Source: Streptomyces sp. CC53 | Lineage (GTDB): Bacteria; Actinomycetota; Actinomycetes; Streptomycetales; Streptomycetaceae | Direction: 5' to 3' | DNA length: 64,000 nucleotides | Assembly (NCBI RefSeq): GCF_001865245.1 | Contig: NZ_MKXB01000202.1 | Coordinates: forward strand, 1 to 64,000 | Part shown: positions 43,007-54,654 of the stretch, one piece after another | Numbering within the stretch: the first letter of the stretch is position 1 | How the letters are laid out: each line of letters begins with the position of its first letter | The notes under the pieces: model-generated | What the model was told of the DNA's origin: nothing | What the model saw: the letters and a program-made list of their open reading frames with translations, nothing else | Database searches by the model: none | Translations under genes and position numbers: made by a program

Positions 43007-43136
43007 CCGCGACTCCTTTGTCCTTCGTCCAGGGAAAGGCGAACCCCGGGTCCCTCCGGTGGTTCGTCGCCCTCGGGGTGAGGGCAGTAACCGGCCTCCT
43101 GGCGCTGTCACACTCTAGCGTGTAATCCCGGTAGGT

Positions 43137-43153
43137 GTTCGACAATGCCGACC
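43137..43153. promoter_or_regulatory. GylR-type operator at glpF
   Basis: GTTCGACAATGCCGACC shares the block GTTCGACAATGC exactly with the site at 44968 before gylR. The ends form the inverted repeat GTTC-N9-GA(A/C)C, perfect at gylR and with one mismatch here. The location in front of the operon and of the regulator gene itself fits an IclR-family operator. Confidence 0.65.
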
Positions 43154-43549
43154 GATGGACGGCAGTTTTGCTCCGGGGTGAATTCTGCGTCAAGAGTTCG
43201 AGAGCCGTAGACCCGATCGTTACCGTCGCCCTCCGTGTGCAGTGGTCGCCACCTGCGCCTTCGCGCCCTGGCCACGCTCCCCGTGCGCCTGGAGAACCGG
43301 GCGGGCGGCTGCCTCCCGCTCGTGCCCGCCGTGGCGAGGGCGGGCGTCGGCCGGGCCGAGGCCGGCCCCCGTCGCTGCGGGCGGTGGCCGCTGCGGCCGT
43401 CGCGCCCCTTGGCCGCCTCGGCGGCGGTCGGGGGTGGCTGCCCGTGCGGGGGCCGGGCGCGGCTGCGGGGGCGGCGGTGCAGGGCGGCGGAGATGCGGGG
43501 ACACAGGGTGCGGGGCCTTTGGGCGGCCCGGCCGCCTCTGCGGTCGGCC

Positions 43550-43840
43550 TGGGGCCGGGCGTGCGTGCCGGAGGGGCCGGAGAGTGCCTGGGTGTCCCCT
43601 GGGGGCGGCTGCGCCAGGCGTGCGGGCCGGAGGGTGGCCGGGCGTCCCGTGGGGGTGGCTGGGGTCAGGGGTGTGGGGCCGCGGGCGGCCTGGCCGCCTC
43701 GGCGGTCGGCTGCGGTCAGGGTGCGGGCCGGAGGGTGCCTGGGTGCCCTGGGATTGGCTGAGGCCAGGGGTGCGGGTCGGAGGAGCCCGAGGGTGGCTGG
43801 GCGTCCCGTAGGAGTGGCTGCCGTCAGGGGTGTGGGCCGC
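43550..43840. repeat. Degenerate G-rich tandem repeats
   Basis: About five imperfect units of 48-60 bp share the pattern GGGTGNGGGCCGGAGGGTG, then CTGGG, GTGGCTG and ending in CAG. Copies begin near 43559, 43618, 43669, 43720 and 43768; lengths and bases differ, so boundaries are approximate. Confidence 0.5.
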
Positions 43841-44177
43841 CGCACCCGCCGCGGCCCCGGCCGTGTCGAGCCCCGCCCGTCCAGCGCCGCCCGCGCCTCC
43901 TGCTGCGCCGCAGGCTCCGGCCGCGCTGCCCGTCACGTACTGCGCCCCGACCGCCCTGCGCGCGGGAGGCGGCCCGTGCGCGGGCCCCCTTCAACGCGAG
44001 CCGCCCGCCGACCCGGCCGCGGGCGGCGCCCCGCACAGGCGCCCCCACCCGGACCGGTGCTCGCGCCGCAGGGGCCGACCCGCCCGACGCCCAGGGCAGA
44101 GGCGCGGCTCCGGGGCCGGCGGGCGGCTCCGGAGCCGGCGGGCCCCGACCGTAGGCGAGGGGTGCCGGAAGTCACCC

Positions 44178-44942
44178 CTAGAAGCGCCCCGCGCCCAGGT
44201 CGCGGGAGACGGCCCGCGCGCACTCCCGTACCGCCGCCACCAGCTCCGACCGCAGCTCACCGGCGTCGCAGACCCGCTCCACCGCGCCCGTGATCGCCAC
44301 CGCTCCCACGGGCATCCTGCGCCGGTCGTGGATGGGCGCGGCCACCGACGCCACGCCCTCCCAGGTCTCCTCCACGTCCGCGGCCCAGCCACGCGCCCGG
44401 GTCAGGTCCAGCAGTTCCTCGAAGTCGTCCAGGGCCGTCACCGTGCGCGGGGTGAACGCCTTGCGCTCCACCTCCACCGCCTCGCTGTGCGCCACGGGGT
44501 CGTACGCGGACAGCACCTTCCCCAGGGCCGTGGAGTGCAGCGGCTGCATGGCGCCCACCTCCAGGACCTGGCGGCTGTCGTCCGGCCGGAAGACGTGGTG
44601 GATCACCAGCACCCCGTGCTGGTGCAGCACGCCCAGGTGGACGCTCTCCCCGCTGGACCTGGCCAGGTCGTCCGTCCACACCAGCGCCCGGGCCCGCAGT
44701 TCGTGCACGTCCAGGTAGCTGTTGCCGAGGCGCAGCAGCTCCGCGCCGAGCTGGTAGCGGCCCGACGCGGCGTCCTGCTCGACGAAGCCCTCCGACTGGA
44801 GCGTCCGCAGAATGCCGTGCGCCGTGCCCTTCGCCAGGCCCAGCGAGGACGCGATGTCGGAAAGACCCAGCCGGCGCTCCCCGCCCGCGAGCAGTCGCAG
44901 CATCGCCGCCGCTCGTTCAAGCGACTGGATGTTCTTCGCCAT
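44178..44942 (-). CDS. gylR: IclR-family regulator GylR of the glycerol operon
   Basis: The 254-residue protein has an IclR winged helix at residues about 1-70 (IQSLERAAAMLRLLAGGERRLGLSDIASSLGLAKGTAHGILRTLQSEGFVEQD) and an effector domain with VHLGVLHQHGVLVIHHVF and GWAADVEETWEGVASVAAPIHD. It matches GylR of S. coelicolor in length and position upstream of glpF-glpK-glpD, and is assigned on synteny. It represses the operon in the absence of glycerol 3-phosphate and probably itself, via the site at 44968. An unusual 1.2 kb separates it from glpF. Confidence 0.92.
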   Translation of the reverse strand: MAKNIQSLERAAAMLRLLAGGERRLGLSDIASSLGLAKGTAHGILRTLQSEGFVEQDAASGRYQLGAELLRLGNSYLDVHELRARALVWTDDLARSSGESVHLGVLHQHGVLVIHHVFRPDDSRQVLEVGAMQPLHSTALGKVLSAYDPVAHSEAVEVERKAFTPRTVTALDDFEELLDLTRARGWAADVEETWEGVASVAAPIHDRRRMPVGAVAITGAVERVCDAGELRSELVAAVRECARAVSRDLGAGRF

Positions 44943-44967
44943 CCCCGGCCTGCTCCTTCACTTCATG

Positions 44968-44984
44968 GTTCGACAATGCTGAAC
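44968..44984. promoter_or_regulatory. GylR-type operator at gylR
   Basis: GTTCGACAATGCTGAAC forms the inverted repeat GTTC-N9-GAAC and shares 12 consecutive bases with the glpF site. It lies 26 bp upstream of the gylR start, consistent with autoregulation. Confidence 0.7.
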
Positions 44985-45113
44985 ACTATCGGCCTTTGCC
45001 GACCCCCGGCCACATGTCGGACAACCCCCGATGGTCTTGGCCGGACTTCGACGTCCCGCCCAGCATGCCGTCCGCCACGTGGAACGAGATGTCCACCCCG
45101 GGGGCGGGACGGT

Positions 45114-45126
45114 TACGCTGACGACG
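45114..45126 (+). promoter_or_regulatory. metH -10 element and start site
   Basis: TACGCT (45114-45119) would place transcription start at G45126, leaving a 59-nt leader before the metH ATG. The start coincides with a GTG that opens an 82-codon frame overlapping metH out of frame. No cobalamin or SAM/SAH riboswitch pattern fits in this short leader. Confidence 0.5.
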
Positions 45127-45184
45127 TGCGCCTCCCGCCCGGTGGCGCAAAGCCGACAGCCGTCGCACCTCAGGGAGCACCTCC

Positions 45185-48715
<3,531 letters not shown>

Positions 48716-49396
48716 CCCCGCGGCCCCCACCGCCGGTCCCGGCCGCAGCTTCGCGCCGGGCCGCCCCGGGCACGGGAGCGGCCCGGCCCGGCGGGACGGC
48801 GCTGCGGTGCCCGCTCCTGCTCGCGGGCCGCGACCCCGGCGCCCGGCGGAGGCCGTCCTGGGAGCGCCGCCGGCCACCGGGTCACACCGACGGCCGTCTC
48901 CGCGACCCGGCGCCATCCCCGGACTGCCCCCCGCCCCGGGCGGCACCTCCTGCGGCCCGCCGCCACGGACCGCCCCCCGGAGGGAACGGCCCGCCGGTAC
49001 GGGCTTCCCGTCAGGGGTCGGCCGTAGAGTTCCCGACGCTGGACGGCCTGCTTCGGTAGGGGACGGCCCGCGGGACCCGGTGCCGCCCACGCTTCCGGTG
49101 GAAGCGGCCCGTCGGTATGGGCGTCCCGTCAGGGGTCGGCCCGCCCATGTGGCCTGCCCCGGCACGGCCTGCTTCGGTAGGGGACGGCCCGCGGGACCCC
49201 GTGCCGCCCCCCGCCAGGGGTACGCGCTCCGTGGTGGCGCGGCGCCACGCCGTGGCCGCGGGGGCCACGCCCCGGCGCACGCCGACGTACACTGGTCGAT
49301 CCAGCGCAGGCCGGTCGCATCCGTCCCGCGGGGAGCGCACCACGGCTCCCCGGGGGTCCGCGACCGGCCTTCTCGTCCCTCTTGGAGGTGTGCCGG
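48716..49396. other. Gene-free interval metH-HAD with a 118-bp duplication
   Basis: No coding frame with a start signal or domain was found. The main structure is a direct tandem duplication at 48987-49210. The HAD gene promoter and its GGAGG lie at the right end. Confidence 0.6.
48987..49210. repeat. Two-copy tandem direct repeat, period 118 bp
   Basis: Copy 1 starts at 48987 and copy 2 at 49105. Each begins CGGCCCGYCGGTAYGGGCKT, continues CCCGTCAGGGGTCGGCC, has a variable middle, and ends with ACGGCCTGCTTCGGTAGGGG, ACGGCCCGCGGGACCC and GTGCCGCC. The first 37 and last 50 bp of the copies are nearly identical. Confidence 0.8.
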
Positions 49397-50098
49397 ATGA
49401 CCAGCACCGTCCCCGCGTCCCCGAGCCGTACCACCGGCGGTTCGGCTCTGCAGGCCGTGTTCCTCGACATGGACGGCACCCTCGTCGACACGGAGGGCTT
49501 CTGGTGGGACGTGGAAGTCGCGGTCTTCGCGGACCTCGGACACCGGCTGGAAGAATCCTGGCGCGACATCGTCGTCGGCGGCCCCATGACCCGCAGCGCG
49601 GGCTACCTCATCGAGGCCACCGGCGCCGACATCAGCCTCCCCGAGCTCACCACCCTCCTCAACGACCGGTTCGAGGAGCGCATCGACGACGGCGTGCCGC
49701 TCATGCCCGGCGCCCGCCGGCTGCTCACCCAGCTCACCGCCCACGCCGTCCCCACCGCCCTGGTCTCCGCGTCGCACCGCCGCATCATCGACCGCGTCCT
49801 GCAGTCCCTCGGCCGCGACCACTTCACCGTCACCGTGGCGGGTGACGAGGTCCCCCGGACCAAGCCCCACCCGGACCCGTACCTGCTGGCGGCCCGCAGC
49901 GTCGGAGCCGACCCGGCCCGCTGCGCCGTCGTCGAGGACACCCCGACCGGTGTGGCCGCGGCCGAGGCCGCCGGGTGCCGGGTCGTCGCCGTCCCCTCGC
50001 TCGCGCCGATCGCACCCGCCGACGGCCGCGCGGTCGTCCGTTCCCTGGAAGAAGTCGATCTCGACTTTCTCCGCTCTCTGATCACCGGAACCGACTGA
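49397..50098 (+). CDS. HAD-family phosphatase (beta-phosphoglucomutase-like)
   Basis: The 233-residue protein has the HAD motifs FLDMDGTLVDTE (nucleophile Asp24, acid Asp26), VSASHR (Ser/Thr), KPHPDPYLLAA (Lys) and VVEDTPTGVAAAEAAG (acidic pair), with an alpha-helical C1 cap as in the Gph/PGMB branch. It would dephosphorylate a small sugar- or nucleotide-phosphate. The ATG has GGAGG at 49384-49388 with 8 nt spacing. It follows metH in the same orientation, as remembered for other streptomycetes, but with 680 bp between them and no sign of an operon. Confidence 0.92.
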   Translation: MTSTVPASPSRTTGGSALQAVFLDMDGTLVDTEGFWWDVEVAVFADLGHRLEESWRDIVVGGPMTRSAGYLIEATGADISLPELTTLLNDRFEERIDDGVPLMPGARRLLTQLTAHAVPTALVSASHRRIIDRVLQSLGRDHFTVTVAGDEVPRTKPHPDPYLLAARSVGADPARCAVVEDTPTGVAAAEAAGCRVVAVPSLAPIAPADGRAVVRSLEEVDLDFLRSLITGTD

Positions 50099-50577
50099 GC
50101 CGCACACCGAGCGTGGCATGCTGAATAGCCGAAAAACCCAGGGCTGCTAAGCGTGTATTCTCCGTGACCCTACGGAAAAGCGACGAACGTGACGTTGCTC
50201 ACGCACGGTGGTCCCTGCACCGTGTCGGCAAGGGGTGGCATGCCCGGTACGGGCGACTTCGACCGCGTCCTTGTGTCCGGATTGATGAAGCGGTGTACGA
50301 AACATTCCTCCGCTACGCAGCCGTACGGGCACCGCGCGCTATCGCGTTCTGATGACCTCTCAACTTCACCCCGGTCCGGGATGAGTGGTGCTGCCACTAA
50401 TCTTCTGGCGAGCACTGCGCCGCACATTCCCCGTCTTCCGGACCGCGACAGAAGCCACCGGGAACACGGGGTCGACCGTCCGCCGCCCGGCCCGGTCGCC
50501 CAGCCCCACAGGGCACCCGCGGCACAGGCTCCGCACACCGCCCCACCCCCCGTGCCGGATCCAGGAGTACGTCCCCC
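50099..50577. other. Gene-free interval with a Crp-like site, lower GC
   Basis: The interval from about 50110 to 50400 is visibly richer in A/T than its neighbours. A 62-residue frame at 50164-50352 lacks a ribosome binding site and domain and is not called. A GTGA-N6-TCAC site is at 50189. The rest is the upstream region of the first binding-protein gene. Confidence 0.5.
50189..50202. promoter_or_regulatory. Crp-like palindrome
   Basis: GTGACGTTGCTCAC is an exact GTGA-N6-TCAC match. Streptomyces Crp is known to bind such half-sites. It lies about 376 bp upstream of the binding-protein gene, far from the expected promoter. Confidence 0.4.
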
Positions 50578-52179
50578 ATGAACCGCAAGACCCTGGCGCT
50601 CACCGCCGCGGTCGGCCTCCTCGCGCCCCTCCTCGCGGCCTGCGGGAGCGACCCGAGCGGAGCCGCCCGACCGGGCGCCATCGTCGTCGGCACCACCGAC
50701 CGGTTCACCGTCACCCAGGACGCTCCCGCACCCTTCGACCCCGCCCACGCCTACGACTCCGGCATCTGGAACGTGCTGCGCCAGACGGTCCAGACCCTCA
50801 TGCGCATCCCGCGCGGCGGCGGGCGCCCCGTCCCCGACGCGGCCTCCGAGTGCCAGTTCACGGACAGCGCCAGCCGGCACTACCGCTGCTTCCTGCGCGA
50901 GGACCTCGTCTTCGCCGACGGCCAGCCCGTCACGGCCCAGGACGTCAAGTTCTCCGTCGAACGCGTCCTGGCCATCAAGGCCGACAACGGCGCCGCCGGT
51001 CTGCTGTCCACCGTCGACACCATCGAGACCAGGGGCTACCGCGAGGTCGTCTTCCACCTGCGCACCCCCGACGCCACGTTCCCGTACAAGCTGTCCACGC
51101 CCGTCGCGGGCATCGTCAGCAGCGACAAGTACGCCCACGACACCCTCCGCGCAGGCTTCCAGGTCGACGGCTCCGGCCCCTACACCATGGAGCCGGTGAT
51201 GCGCGACGGCAGCCTCAGCAGCGTCGTGTTCAGCCGGAACCCGCGCTACCGGGGCGACGTCGAGATCCGCAACGAGACCGTCGAGCTGCGCTCCTTCCCC
51301 GACCCGGGCGCCATGGCGAGGGCCCTCGACGACGGTGCCATCGACATGATGACGCGCACGATGACACCCGAGCAGATCGAGGAACTCGACCGGAAGCCCA
51401 CCGACGGCATCAAGCTCACCGAGGTCCCCGGACTGGAGATCCGCTACCTCGCCTTCAATACCGAGGCTCCGGAGGTCAAGGACAAGGCCGTCCGCCAGGC
51501 CATCGCCTCCCTCGTCGACCGCAACGAGATCGCCGCGCAGGTGTACGGGCCCACGGCCCAGCCCCTGTACTCGCTGATCCCCTCGACGATCGCCACCCAC
51601 GCCAACGCGTTCTTCGACCGGTACGGAGAACCGAGCCGCGACAAGGCCGCGGCCATCCTCCGCGACGCCGGCGTCGACACACCGGTCAAGCTCACCCTGC
51701 ACTACACGACGGACCACTACGGGACCGCGACGGCCCAGGAGTTCGCCGCCCTGCGCGACCAGCTGAACAAGAGCGGCCTCTTCGACGCCACCGCGGAGGG
51801 CACCGAGTGGTCCGCCTTCCGCGCCGCCCAGAAGCGCGGCGACTACGCCGTCTACGGCCTCGGCTGGTTCCCCGACTTCCCGGACCCCGACAACTACATC
51901 GCCCCGTTCCTCGACGGCGACAACTTCCTCAACACGCCCTACGTCAGCGACGAGGCCCGCGACCGGCTCATCCCCGCGTCCCGCCGCGAAGCGGACCGCG
52001 CAGCCGCCGCCGGCACCTTCCGCCGGCTCCAGGACATCGTGGCCCGCGACGTGCCGGTGCTCCCGCTCTGGCAGGGCAAGCAGTACGTCGCCTCCCGCGA
52101 CACCCTCAACGGCGTCGAATGGGCGCTCAACACCTCCTCGGACCTGCAGCTCTGGGAGCTCGGCCGAGGAACCACCTGA
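50578..52179 (+). CDS. Peptide/oligopeptide-type ABC substrate-binding lipoprotein 1
   Basis: The 533-residue protein is an SBP_bac_5 (DppA/OppA-type) solute-binding lipoprotein. Its signal peptide ends in a lipobox LLAAC with lipidation at Cys22. Core motifs are LREDLVFADGQPVTAQDVKFSVERVL, GSGPYTMEPV, IRYLAFNTEAPEVKDKAVRQAIASLVDRNEIA and LGWFPDFPDPDNYIAPFLDGDN. It binds an extracellular peptide-like ligand. No ABC permease or ATPase gene is beside it. A paralogue of similar length follows after 64 bp. Confidence 0.92.
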   Translation: MNRKTLALTAAVGLLAPLLAACGSDPSGAARPGAIVVGTTDRFTVTQDAPAPFDPAHAYDSGIWNVLRQTVQTLMRIPRGGGRPVPDAASECQFTDSASRHYRCFLREDLVFADGQPVTAQDVKFSVERVLAIKADNGAAGLLSTVDTIETRGYREVVFHLRTPDATFPYKLSTPVAGIVSSDKYAHDTLRAGFQVDGSGPYTMEPVMRDGSLSSVVFSRNPRYRGDVEIRNETVELRSFPDPGAMARALDDGAIDMMTRTMTPEQIEELDRKPTDGIKLTEVPGLEIRYLAFNTEAPEVKDKAVRQAIASLVDRNEIAAQVYGPTAQPLYSLIPSTIATHANAFFDRYGEPSRDKAAAILRDAGVDTPVKLTLHYTTDHYGTATAQEFAALRDQLNKSGLFDATAEGTEWSAFRAAQKRGDYAVYGLGWFPDFPDPDNYIAPFLDGDNFLNTPYVSDEARDRLIPASRREADRAAAAGTFRRLQDIVARDVPVLPLWQGKQYVASRDTLNGVEWALNTSSDLQLWELGRGTT

Positions 52180-52243
52180 CCCCTGCTGTACCCGGGCCGT
52201 ACCCCCAGCCCGGTCGTTCGAGAAATCCAGAGGCAAGGTTCCA

Positions 52244-53833
52244 GTGAAGGCACACACCAAGTGGCTGACGGCCCCGCTCGCCGCGGGGCTCGCCGCCGCC
52301 ACCCTCAGCGGCTGCGGCACCGACGACGGCGCTGCCGCGGGCGGCGAGGGCAGGGTCGTCATCGGCATGTCCGACGAGGTCATGGCCACCGACCCGGCAG
52401 CCGGCTACGACCCGGGCTCCTGGCTGCTGTTCAACAACGTCTTCCAGTCCCTGATGAGCTTCCCCAACGGCGGCACCGAGCCCCAGCCGGAAGCCGCCGA
52501 GAACTGCGACTTCGACAAGGGCGCCAGCACCGTCTACCGCTGCACCCTGCGCGAGGGCCTGAAGTTCAGCAACGGCAACCCGCTCACCGCCGAGGACGTC
52601 AAGTTCTCCTTCGAGCGCGCCCTGAAGATCGACGACCCGAACGGCCCCGGCCCGCTGCTGTCGACCATCGACCACATCGAGACCCCGGACGAGAAGACCG
52701 TCGTCTTCACGCTGAAGGTCCCCGACGCCACCTTCCCCAGCAAGATCGCCTCCGGTGCCGGCTCCATCGTCGACCACCGCGAGTACCCGGCCGACGCCCT
52801 GCGCACCGACGGCAAGGCCGTCGGCTCCGGCCCCTACAAGCTGGACTCGTTCAGCGCCGAGGAGGCCGTGTTCTCCGTCAACGGCACCTACCAGGGCAAC
52901 GCGAAGGTCCGCAACGGCGGCGTGACGCTGAAGCTCTACCAGGGCGACCGCAAGGCCCTCGCCGACGGCCTGCTGAACGGCGACATCGACGTCGCCTACC
53001 GCGGCCTCGCCGCCGCCGACATCAAGAACCTCAACGGCTCCCCGACCGCCGGCCAGAAGGGCATCGAGGTCCAGGAGGGCTCCAGCGCCGAGGTCCAGCA
53101 CCTGGTCTTCAACATGAAGGACCCGGTCGCCGGCAAGCTCGGCGTCCGCCAGGCCGTCGCCTACCTCATCGACCGCGACGCCCTGGTCACGGACGTCTAC
53201 CAGTCCACCGCCACCCCGCTCTACTCGATCGTCCCCGCCGGCATCCTCGGCCACAACACCGCCTTCTTCGACAAGTACGGCGACCAGCCGCAGCCCGCCA
53301 AGGCCAAGAAGGCCCTGGCCGACGCCGGCTTCGAGGACGGCAAGGTCAAGCTGACCCTGTACTCCACCCCCAACCGCTTCGGCCCCGGCACGGACGAGCA
53401 GATCCAGACCATCGCCAAGCAGCTCAACGACAGCGGCCTGTTCCAGGCCGAGGTCAAGTCCGTCGAGTACGAGCAGTACGAGAAGGACATCGCCGCGGGC
53501 AAGTGCGGCATCTACGTCAAGGGCTGGGTCCCGGACTACCCGGACCCGGACAACTTCACCCAGCCGTTCTTCGGCGACGGCAACGTCCTCGGCAACCACT
53601 ACGAGAACAAGAAAATCACCGACAAGATCATCCCGGACACCGCGGCCGCCGCCGACCGCACCTCCGCCCAGGAGGCCTTCGGCACGCTGCAGAACCTCGT
53701 CGCCGACGACCTGCCGATCCTGCCGCTCTGGCAGGCCAAGCAGTACGCCGTCGCCTACAACACCGTCTCCGGCCTGGAGTGGACCCTCGACGCGTCGACC
53801 GTCTTCCGCTTCTGGGAGATCAAGAAGGGCTGA
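52244..53833 (+). CDS. Peptide/oligopeptide-type ABC substrate-binding lipoprotein 2
   Basis: The 529-residue paralogue of the preceding gene starts at GTG 52244 (AGGCAAGG upstream) and has lipobox LSGC with Cys24. It shares LREGLKFSNGNPLTAEDVKFSFERAL, GSGPYKLDSF, VQHLVFNMKDPVAGKLGVRQAVAYLIDRDALV and GWVPDYPDPDNFTQPFFGDGN with the first copy and is clearly a duplication product. Codons are more uniformly optimal than in the first copy (for example AAG, AAC, GTC runs), suggesting strong expression. It has no cognate permease here and must share one encoded elsewhere. Confidence 0.93.
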   Translation: MKAHTKWLTAPLAAGLAAATLSGCGTDDGAAAGGEGRVVIGMSDEVMATDPAAGYDPGSWLLFNNVFQSLMSFPNGGTEPQPEAAENCDFDKGASTVYRCTLREGLKFSNGNPLTAEDVKFSFERALKIDDPNGPGPLLSTIDHIETPDEKTVVFTLKVPDATFPSKIASGAGSIVDHREYPADALRTDGKAVGSGPYKLDSFSAEEAVFSVNGTYQGNAKVRNGGVTLKLYQGDRKALADGLLNGDIDVAYRGLAAADIKNLNGSPTAGQKGIEVQEGSSAEVQHLVFNMKDPVAGKLGVRQAVAYLIDRDALVTDVYQSTATPLYSIVPAGILGHNTAFFDKYGDQPQPAKAKKALADAGFEDGKVKLTLYSTPNRFGPGTDEQIQTIAKQLNDSGLFQAEVKSVEYEQYEKDIAAGKCGIYVKGWVPDYPDPDNFTQPFFGDGNVLGNHYENKKITDKIIPDTAAAADRTSAQEAFGTLQNLVADDLPILPLWQAKQYAVAYNTVSGLEWTLDASTVFRFWEIKKG

Positions 53834-53862
53834 CCCGCCCTGCGCCCACCGCGCACACGACA

Positions 53863-53900
53863 CGGCGGCCGCCCCGGGAACCCTCCCGAGGCGGCCGCCG
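53863..53900. terminator. Bidirectional terminator SBP2/response regulator
   Basis: CGGCGGCCGCCCCGGG (53863-53878) pairs with CCCGAGGCGGCCGCCG (53885-53900), 16 bp with one mismatch and a 6-nt loop, between the convergent binding-protein and regulator genes. Confidence 0.8.
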
Positions 53901-53912
53901 CCGTCACCAGGA

Positions 53913-54584
53913 CTACTGCGCCCCCGGGCGCACCAGACCGCTCTCGTACGCGTACACCGCGGCCTGCACCCGGTCCCGCAGCCCCAACTTCGTCAGCACA
54001 TGACCCACGTGGGTCTTCACCGTCGTCTCCGACACGAACAGATCCGCCGCGATCTCCGCGTTCGACAGGCCCCGCGCCACCAGCTTCAGCACCTCCACCT
54101 CACGCTCCGTCAAGGTGTTCAGCGCGTCGGGGACCGGCTCCTCACCCGACGGCAGATGCCCCGCGTACTTGTCGAGCAACCGCCGCGTGATGCTGGGCGC
54201 CAGCATCGCCTCACCGGCCGCCACCACCCGGATCGCCTGCACCAACTCCTGCGCGGGGGCATCCTTCAGCAGGAAACCGCTCGCCCCCGCCTTCAACGCC
54301 TCCACCACGTACTCGTCCAGGTCGAACGTCGTCAGCACCAGCACCTTCGCCGGACCGTCCCGCCCCGGACCGGTGATCTGACGCGTCGCCTCCACCCCGT
54401 CCATCCGGGGCATCCGGATGTCCATCAGCACCACGTCCGGCTGCAACGCCCGCACCTGGTCGAGGGCCTGGAGACCGTCCCCGGCCTCACCGACCACCGC
54501 CAGGTCCCCCTCGGCCTCCAGAATCATCCGGAACCCGGTACGCAGCAGTGGCTGGTCATCGACCAGCAGGACGCGGATAGCCAC
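53913..54584 (-). CDS. Orphan NarL/FixJ-family response regulator
   Basis: The 223-residue protein has a receiver domain (VLLVDDQPLLRTGFRMIL; phospho-acceptor Asp55 in VVLMDIRMPRMDG; LVLTTFDLDEYV; GASGFLLKDA) and a LuxR-type DNA-binding domain (LTEREVEVLKLVARGLSNAEIAADLFVSETTVKTHVGHVLTKLGLRDR). All phosphorylation residues are present. No histidine kinase gene is adjacent, so it is orphan by position. GTG at 54584 has AAGGAG 7 nt upstream. Confidence 0.93.
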   Translation of the reverse strand: MAIRVLLVDDQPLLRTGFRMILEAEGDLAVVGEAGDGLQALDQVRALQPDVVLMDIRMPRMDGVEATRQITGPGRDGPAKVLVLTTFDLDEYVVEALKAGASGFLLKDAPAQELVQAIRVVAAGEAMLAPSITRRLLDKYAGHLPSGEEPVPDALNTLTEREVEVLKLVARGLSNAEIAADLFVSETTVKTHVGHVLTKLGLRDRVQAAVYAYESGLVRPGAQ

Positions 54585-54654
54585 GGAAACTCCTTAACAG
54601 ATCACGGGACCCGCCCCATTCTGCCCCCACCCGCCCCCGCGCACCCACCGCGCC

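Larger units (their letters stand above)
43007..44177. other. Long gene-free interval glpF-gylR with degenerate repeats
   Basis: About 1.17 kb separates gylR from glpF although both point the same way. The left end holds the glpF promoter and a GylR-type site. The middle is extremely G-rich on the plus strand with imperfect repeats (43550-43840). Frames on either strand are low-complexity Pro/His/Arg/Gly, without start signals or domains, so no gene is called. A small palindrome GGCTCCGGAGCC sits at 44125-44136 near the gylR 3' end. Confidence 0.55.

Noticed and set aside
43220..43936. Pro/His/Thr-rich repetitive frame on the minus strand upstream of glpF
   Set aside because: Only reflects the degenerate DNA repeats; no start context or conserved domain. 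Kept as repeat, not gene.
44943..45184. Possible cobalamin or SAM/SAH riboswitch upstream of metH
   Set aside because: Predicted leader is only about 59 nt and no riboswitch core motif was recognised.
50164..50352. 62-residue plus-strand frame before the binding-protein gene
   Set aside because: No ribosome binding site, no domain, and codon use is not Streptomyces-like; treated as spacer.
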